DNA from: an uncultured Clostridia bacterium
Lineage (GTDB): Bacteria > Bacillota_A > Clostridia > Christensenellales > Aristaeellaceae
Length of the DNA stretch: 6,832 nt
Assembly: GCA_947165745.1 (NCBI GenBank)
Contig: CAMVBO010000095.1
Location: forward strand, 1 to 6,832
Reading direction: 5' to 3'
In this document: positions 6,269-6,832 of the stretch, piece after piece
How positions within the stretch are numbered: position 1 is the stretch's first letter
Layout: the number at the start of each line of letters is the position of its first letter
Translations under genes and position numbers: made by a program
Notes under the pieces: generated by a model
Databases searched by the model: none
What the model was told of the DNA's origin: nothing
The model's input: the letters and a program-made list of their open reading frames with translations, nothing else

Positions 6269-6540
6269 TAATGGGTTCGTATATCCTTCCCGGCGGTAAA
6301 GCCATACCGCCCGACCGCTTCCGCATTCAGATTGAGCACAAATGCTCCGAAATCGCGGATCATTCGGCAGGAAGCGCGGGAGGGCCGTATGGATACTTCC
6401 ACCATTGGCGGGTCCGTGCAGACCGCTCCGGTCCATCCGGCGGTCATGATACTGCTCCTTCCGTCTTCCGTCCCGCTGCTCACCAGCAGCACCGGCACCG
6501 GATACAGCAGCGTCTTGAGGGCATACTCCACTTTTCCCAT
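6268..6540 (-). pseudogene. Flavin reductase-like (FMN split-barrel) gene, 3'-truncated
   Basis: Ninety codons remain of a flavin reductase-like/FMN-binding split-barrel protein, whose members bind FMN and usually pass electrons from NAD(P)H. The visible part is the N-terminal half. LLYPVPVLLVSSG (11-23), SIMTAGWTGAVCTDPPMVEV (30-49), SIRPSRASCRMI (50-61) and GAFVLNL (65-71) are all typical of the family. Similarity fades after FTAGKDI and the frame ends in TAG at 6268-6270, which is made of the flanking TA plus the first base of the element. Intact relatives are roughly twice as long. The missing half is not present in the 70 bp beyond the element, so sequence was probably lost. The start at 6540 has GGGGAG 7 nt upstream; an in-frame ATG at 6600 would add 20 residues without family similarity and would overlap the -10 box. 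Confidence 0.8.
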
Positions 6541-6590
6541 AGCAATCTCCCCTGCCCTATTCCGCAGCGTCGCGTTCCCGTTCACCTGCG

Positions 6591-6619
6591 ATAATAGCAC
6601 AGTTCCAACGTGATTACAA
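6591..6619 (-). promoter_or_regulatory. Promoter of the flavin reductase remnant
   Basis: The minus strand shows TTGTAA (6619-6614), a 17-bp spacer and TATTAT (6596-6591), a good sigma-70/sigma-A type match. It lies about 50 bp upstream of the preferred ATG at 6540. Because no clear promoter is visible between the right element and the Cas10 operon, and no terminator lies between, transcripts from here could run through the element into the operon. Confidence 0.6.
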
Positions 6620-6774
6620 GCGTCTATGACTAAGCTTTATGTGGTCTTTTCTATGCACATGTGTTACAATATGTATGGCTTGCCTTAATCCTTATAGTCC
6701 AGCCATTTCAGGGCATGTTGAATGAACTTCTTTTCGCACTCTGTTCTCAGATTAGTCTATTCTGAGGCGAAAGG
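6620..6774. other. Divergent intergenic region with a hairpin over a ribosome site
   Basis: This region separates the leftward flavin reductase promoter from a rightward ORF at the edge. CTCAGA (6746-6751) can pair with TCTGAG (6761-6766) around a 9-nt loop. The second arm includes most of the GAGG at 6764-6767 that precedes the rightward ORF. The pairing is short and may be fortuitous. No convincing plus-strand -10/-35 pair was found, although TACAAT (6665-6670) preceded by TG could be an extended -10. Confidence 0.3.
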
Positions 6775-6832
6775 ATTCCGAAGGAAAAGCTGGGCAAGAA
6801 GGCCCGCAAGCAGCTCGACAGCGAGCAGCGCA
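6775..6832 (+). CDS. Start of a Lys/Arg-rich small protein, ATT start, partial
   Basis: Nineteen codons run to the window edge: IPKEKLGKKARKQLDSEQR. This looks like the basic, helical N-terminus of short Clostridia proteins that I recall beginning M-P/S-K-E-K-L-x-K-K-A-R-K-x-L-D, whose function is unknown to me. The frame is closed by TGA immediately upstream (6763-6765), and there is no ATG, GTG or TTG in it. ATT at 6775 occupies the expected initiator position and is preceded by GAGG at a spacing of 7 nt. The gene either starts at a rare ATT codon or has lost its ATG by a single change. The 3' end is outside the window. Confidence 0.45.
   Translation, partial: MPKEKLGKKARKQLDSEQR

Noticed and set aside
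6671..6721. A 16-codon leader peptide ORF starting at ATG 6671
   Set aside because: It has no Shine-Dalgarno sequence and no attenuation-like hairpins or residue bias; it is probably chance.
1..6832. CRISPR array
   Set aside because: No regularly spaced short direct repeats were found. The only repeats are the two 225-bp elements and their internal palindromes.

Overview
The window is moderately GC-rich bacterial DNA. Good Shine-Dalgarno sites, closely packed and overlapping genes, and the protein families present suggest a Clostridia-type Firmicute. That assignment is an inference, because no marker gene is present.

Layout, left to right. Positions 1-58 are the edge of an intergenic region with a possible leftward promoter. 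Positions 59-283 hold a 225-bp miniature inverted-repeat element (MITE-like) with 15-bp perfect terminal repeats and a flanking TA. Positions 286-420 hold no gene. Positions 421-5972 are a compact minus-strand operon. In transcription order it encodes a 125-aa small protein resembling the CARF/ring-nuclease group, a Cas10-like palm-domain protein, a Csx10-like double RAMP protein, a small Csx19-like protein and a MATE-family efflux transporter. Positions 6044-6268 are a second 225-bp copy of the same element in the same orientation. It abuts a 3'-truncated flavin reductase gene on the minus strand (stop at 6268-6270, start at 6540) that has a recognisable promoter. At the right edge a plus-strand lysine/arginine-rich ORF begins, apparently from an ATT codon.

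The main point is the cassette between the two elements. Cas10, Csx10 and Csx19 are hallmarks of type III-D CRISPR effector complexes. Here, however, no Cas7 backbone subunit, Cas6, adaptation gene or CRISPR array is visible, and the operon appears bounded. The Cas10-like protein has no HD nuclease domain but keeps an NGDD version of the GGDD cyclase motif. A tentative reading is a CRISPR-derived, RAMP-regulated nucleotide-signalling module with a small CARF-like partner and a membrane transporter. The alternative is the remnant of a decayed type III-D locus.

The cas10-like gene is interrupted by an in-frame TAG at 4243-4245. The frame then stays open for 96 more codons to a TGA that overlaps the csx10 start. 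This tail looks like the missing C-terminal helical domain, so the gene is either disrupted or read through. The two flanking elements are identical over their first 159 bp but differ at 15 of the last 66 bp, an unusually clustered pattern.
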